DNA of 64,000 bases from Chlorella sorokiniana (lineage: Eukaryota > Chlorophyta > Trebouxiophyceae > Chlorellales > Chlorellaceae): NCBI GenBank assembly GCA_025917655.1, contig CP084613.1, positions 3,660,001 to 3,724,000 of the forward strand. Reading direction: 5' to 3'. The notes beneath the pieces are model-generated. The model worked only from the letters and a program-made list of their open reading frames with translations, was not told the DNA's origin and did not search any database. Both the position numbers and the translations under genes were made by a program. Positions 60,371 through 64,000 of this stretch are shown one piece after another. Position 1 is the first letter of the stretch; every line of letters begins with the position of its first letter.

Positions 60371-62120
60371 CTGTATTTGTGTAATGCTGCCCTGTACGTT
60401 TTCCCTCGCCTGTACCATTGTCCTCCTGTTGTAACATCTTGATGGGCTACGGACCACGTTGGACAGGCGTTCTCCGGCAGCAGGCAGGCCTCAGAATTGC
60501 TGCCCAGTTCTGCTGCCAACAGCAGGCGGGCAGCACCGAGCGGCGCCGGTGGCAAGCAGCCGGGCAGCTGACGCTCTCCTGAATTCATCCTAACTCGCCA
60601 CAAATTCATCCTGACTCGTTCTGATGCCGCCTGCTGCTGTGTTATACCTGCTGAAGTACACTGTCCCTGCCCCGCTGACGGCGGACCATCTTTGAGCAAA
60701 AGGATCGGTGCAGTTCTGGTCGACACCGGTCGTTTTGCACGGCAAGTATATTACTTATTCAGGGAGCATGACACTGCGTGAGGGGCGATTGGATTCTACA
60801 CAGCCCGGGGGCCTTGAAGAGCGCTTTCCAGGGCGTTCGCGCAGCCGCTGGGGGCCTGAAAACGCGCGTGTTGATCTTAAGGACGCGGATCAAGTTGGCG
60901 TAGGGCGGCGGTGTCTTCTCTATCGGGCGCAACATGGTTAAAACATCCCCAGTCGCCCCATAACCTGGGGCTTGCTGATGTCGCCGGCTGCCCGGACCAC
61001 ACCCTCCGCCGCACCTGTTTCAAGCATACTTACCTGGCCCGAGTGAGAGGGTGATCAAGCAGACCTTCCACTCTCTGGCTGCGGTCCGTCTTGCACTCAA
61101 CAGACTGCGCCAGGGTACATGACTTCGGTTGTGTAAGGGCTAAATATTTTCGCTGGCTGTTGTTGCGTTCGCGCACCTCGGCACCCCACAACGCAAAGCT
61201 CCACACCTTAAATCAACCTTAATCAACCGTCGCACCAACCCAGTTACCCGTGTGCCATGGTTTTCATGATGACAAAAGAAACCACGGGTGCTACCCTGTG
61301 GGCGGGATTTGGGGGTGTTTGGGGCGGGTTCTAGAGTGTAAGAGTGGCGTGATTTGGAGCGTTCAGGGGCTGGCTGCGGGCAATAAGACGCGGCTGCAGC
61401 TGGGGTGATGTGGCGGCGGCGGCGCGGCTTGTGCTGCAGTGCTGCCCACCCCTGTCATCTGTTTGCGTGGAAACGTCCACTTCACAAGGCTTTTCTGCCT
61501 TCCGCTTGGCAGACCAGCGCTTCAAATGCAACATAACGGGCCGGGGTCGTGCGGCTGAGGGGCGGGAGCGGCGGCGGCGACAGGGGCTGTTTTTGTGCGG
61601 CACTGCCGACCCCTGTCGCCTGGTTATGAAGCATGAATTGCTTGGTTCACAGCATCGGCCTGCCTTCCTCTTGGCAGCAGTCGTCGCCCTGCCTTTGCTG
61701 TCGCGACCAGCGAGGTCGCGGCTGCGGCGGCGGCGGCGCTTGCCGGGGGCGCGTACTGATTTGCGGGATCTCCGCAAATTTCCCGAGTTCCCGCCAAACA
61801 GGACCAATCGGGCGCGGCGGAAAGCCGCGGCGGGCAGCAGGCCCGAAGAACAAGCGGTCGGGCAACCTGACATCTGCGGCCCTCACCAGGGGAGCCGTAC
61901 GGCGGCCTCAAAGGCTTTAAATGGCCTCCCCATTGGAACGGCGGGGGTGCGCAGCGCTAAAAAATTTCGGCCGGTTTGTGACATCGGGCTAGAGGGTAGA
62001 AAGAGGAGGAAGAAGGAGCCTCCCTCGATCCGGGCGGCTCTTTGCTGCCCCCTGTTTCCGCCTTCATCGCTTTCAGGATCCAGTGCTGGCTTCCTGTGCT
62101 ACCTCCAGCTCTCTCTTTAG
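60371..62120. other. Long intergenic region, no supported gene
   Basis: About 1.75 kb, the longest gene-free stretch here. A 236-codon plus-strand frame from 61410 exists but is Arg-rich, motif-free and of the size GC bias produces by chance. Two weakly similar segments (about 61440-61530 and 61600-61690), each with CCCCTGTC followed by GCCTTCC-CTTGGCAG, look like an old local duplication. The first exon(s) of the downstream gene may lie at its right end. Confidence 0.4.
60380..60434 (+). terminator. Candidate green-algal poly(A) signals (TGTAA)
   Basis: TGTAA, the polyadenylation signal known from green algae, occurs at 60380-60384 and 60430-60434, just after the stop of the 207-residue gene. 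Position and spacing fit, but the pentamer is short. Confidence 0.45.
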
Positions 62121-64000
62121 GCTCGACAAGCGCGCCCTCTGCTGCGGGCTCCCACGGCAAGGCAGGCTCTGCAGCGGGCTGTTCGACCTTGGACATATCC
62201 CAAGGTGAGGGTGAGAGGGAGAAGGCGGGGCACAGAGGCCAGATCTGGACACGGGCACGGCCAGCGCCAGCGGCGGCTGCCAGCGCTCAAACCCTGGCGC
62301 CCAAACATGGACTGACTCTGACGCCGCCTGCCTCCCCACCTCTTGCAGCATGCAGATGGAGCGGGCAACGTACGAGCGGGTGAAGGAGGAGGCTGGAACT
62401 GAGCTGACAGACCTGCTGATGAGCCCGCCTGGCAGGGAGATGCACTCGCCGTGGCTGGGAGTGACCTCGTCTGTCCGCTGGCTCAAGTACGAGCACCGGT
62501 GGATGGCGTGGCGTCCAGGCTACGACAAAAACGTCCTGGTGTGCGCTTGTTAGCCATGTGCCTGCCATCCACCAACCGGGTGTGCCAGCCAGCAAACCCT
62601 CCACGCACAGTGTCACACACACACACACATGCACACCTGCAGCTCTTTGACAGCGAGGAGGAGGCGGCGGCGTACCACCTGGTGCACCGCCACCCCGACG
62701 CAGTCGCCAGCCTGCTGCAGCTGGACACGAGCTACGCGCCGCTGGTGCATGTGCAACAGTACGTTAAGCGGCTAGTCGCCCGCAGGTAGGCTACTCAGCT
62801 CAGCCGCATTCTTCTTCTTCTTGAAATCTTAATGACTTGATGGCAACGCCACCCGAGCCGGCCCCGCCCACCGTCCCTCCCCCTCCCACCGCCCTTCCGC
62901 CCGCAGATCATCTGCCGGCCGCGCCAGCCCTCCCAGCAGCCCAGCTCGGCCGGCTACGGGCCGGTGCTCTTGGTGGCGCTGGAGCGGCAGGGCGTTGTGC
63001 AGCCGTCGGCGCACGTGTTGCACCCGAGAACGGCGGCCAAGTGGCCGGGCTGATGGGCCGCGTGGGGACCTTCCGCGTGCGCGGCGCAGCGGGGCTGGCC
63101 ACGCTGCCGGCGAAGCAGCTGCTGCGCGTGCGGGCGCTGGTGCCCGTGACTCGCCACGCCCTCTGCGGCCTCACCCCCGCCCAGGCGTGCCAGCTGCTGG
63201 AGGCGCAGGCGCCGGCAGCGGGCCTGCGCCACTGGTGGCTCGGCCACCTGGACCACATCTGGGCGGTGGCGCTGCTGTGCTTTCAGACGCAGCTGGACCT
63301 CGTCTGCTCCCTGCTCAACCTGCGCGTGCTGACGGCGAGGGAGAACATGCAGCTGGCCAGCCGCGGCAGGGCGCGGGTGCAGGGTCTGGCGGGCTCCCGG
63401 TTGGAGGGGCAGCTGCGCTGCTTGCCTGGGGGCGAGCTGGACGACCTTGCGCTGAGCCGCCAGGCAAGGGGCTGTGTGGTTTGCTGCTCTGTCTGCCCTC
63501 TGTCTGGGTGCTCTGACTCAGATTCCAAAGGTGCAGCCGCCAGCACAACCACGGGCGGCCAGCTTCGGCCACACATCCAGACCCAGCCCACCCAACCACA
63601 AAACCCTCTCACACCCATTCTGCATATCCGCTGTCCGCAGTTCCTGGCGGCCCTGGCGGCAGAGGCGGAGGAGTACGCGGCTGACATGCGCGGGCGCATC
63701 GCCGCCATGGGGGCGGGCCCCTGCCCCTGCGGCCCCTGCCGCGTGGCGGCCGCGCCCGGCCAGCCGCTGGAGACGCAGGAGCAGGTGACGGAGGTGGTGC
63801 AGCAGCAGCGCACCTGGCTGTGGAGCTGCATGTGCGGGTGCCTGCGCCGCGCCTTGGGCGTGCACCAGTGGCAGCTGGGACGGCACATGCAGTACGGCGG
63901 CACCGGCATGCTCGAGCACTATGTGCCCCTGCTGCCGCCCACCGACGGCAGCGGCGCCGGCATGGACCCCTGGCTGGCGGGGCAGATGGCGGAGGAGGGC
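62121..64000 (+). CDS. Large unrecognised protein, 3' end outside the window
   Basis: I do not recognise this family. Exons readable in phase: 62121-62205 (LDKRALCCGLPRQG), about 62348-62538 (MQMERATYERVKEEAGTELT, GREMHSPWLGVTSSVRWLKY), about 62641-62786 (LFDSEEEAAAYHLVHRHPDA, VQQYVKRLVAR), then a long exon from about 62908. That exon reads SAGYGPVLLVALERQGVVQP, slips frame near 63020, and continues GGQVAGLMGRVGTFRVRGAA, LVPVTRHALCGLTPAQACQL, HWWLGHLDHIWAVALLCFQT to the window end, possibly with a GC-AG intron at 63464-63640. Later parts contain a Cys cluster (GPCPCGPCRVAA, SCMCGCLRRALG) and no stop. The 5' start is not found. The Trp/His-rich central block and Cys motifs could be structural or metal-binding; this is speculation. 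Confidence 0.6.
62614..62630. repeat. CA microsatellite in an intron
   Basis: About eight CA units in the intron between the second and third recognised exons of the unrecognised right-edge gene. Confidence 0.75.
63464..63640 (+). other. Candidate GC-AG intron
   Basis: CAG|GCAAGG at the left and TCCGCAG at the right, 177 bases, no in-frame stop, so either splicing or retention keeps the frame. The donor matches the supported GC donor in ALA dehydratase. Confidence 0.45.

Noticed and set aside
61410-62120. 236-codon plus-strand open frame
   Set aside because: Arg-rich, without motif or splice context, and of a length that GC-rich non-coding DNA gives by chance; it also overlaps the acceptor of the next gene's exon.

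Overview
The window is nuclear DNA of a GC-rich, intron-dense green alga, most likely a Chlorella-like trebouxiophyte. The evidence is a plant-type plastid ALA dehydratase with a transit peptide, a mitochondrial ketoacyl-ACP synthase of plant type, an F-box/SMI1/ApaG protein like plant SKIP16, a plastid ClpS-like protein, and many short GT-AG introns that almost always end in a pyrimidine tract plus CAG. There is no rRNA, tRNA, CRISPR array, retroelement or DNA transposon that I can support.

Layout. 0.4-6.5 kb: mitochondrial KAS (-), a small unrecognised gene (+), V-ATPase subunit H (-). 7.7-16.6 kb: a two-RRM RNA-binding protein (+), a SKIP16-like F-box/ApaG protein (+), a ClpS-domain protein (-) divergently paired with a tandem universal stress protein (+). 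17.3-20.8 kb: two adjacent genes (+) for a secreted, cysteine-patterned family I do not recognise, one carrying two copies of the module and one carrying a single copy. 21.3-34.5 kb: acetyl-CoA synthetase (-), an NKAP homologue (-), an EF-hand protein (-), CCT7 (+), mitochondrial bL34 (-). 34.9-42.6 kb: plastid ALA dehydratase (+) and a long coiled-coil protein with an N-terminal membrane anchor (-). 43-52 kb: two tandem secreted GH5 beta-mannanases, each with EGF and PAN/Apple-like modules (-). 52.4-64 kb: Nit1-type amidase (-), a DDX20/Gemin3-like DEAD-box helicase (-), an unrecognised 207-residue protein (+), and a large unrecognised gene (+) that runs off the right edge.

Most genes are unrelated housekeeping genes packed a few hundred bases apart; several head-to-head pairs share short intergenic promoters (14.2, 34.5, 59.1 kb). 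The coherent local clusters are the tandem secreted-module genes and the tandem mannanases, both plausibly acting outside the cell or at the wall.

Conserved exons of about ten genes are interrupted by one- or two-base losses or gains, nearly all inside G/C runs. Because essential single-function genes (ALA dehydratase, V-ATPase H, KAS) are affected in the same way, I read these as assembly errors rather than pseudogenes. Splice models for CCT7, SKIP16-like, the RRM protein, the USP protein, bL34m, the EF-hand gene, the first secreted-module gene and the 59.4 kb gene were built base by base and keep frame throughout; the other models are approximate inside their outer limits.
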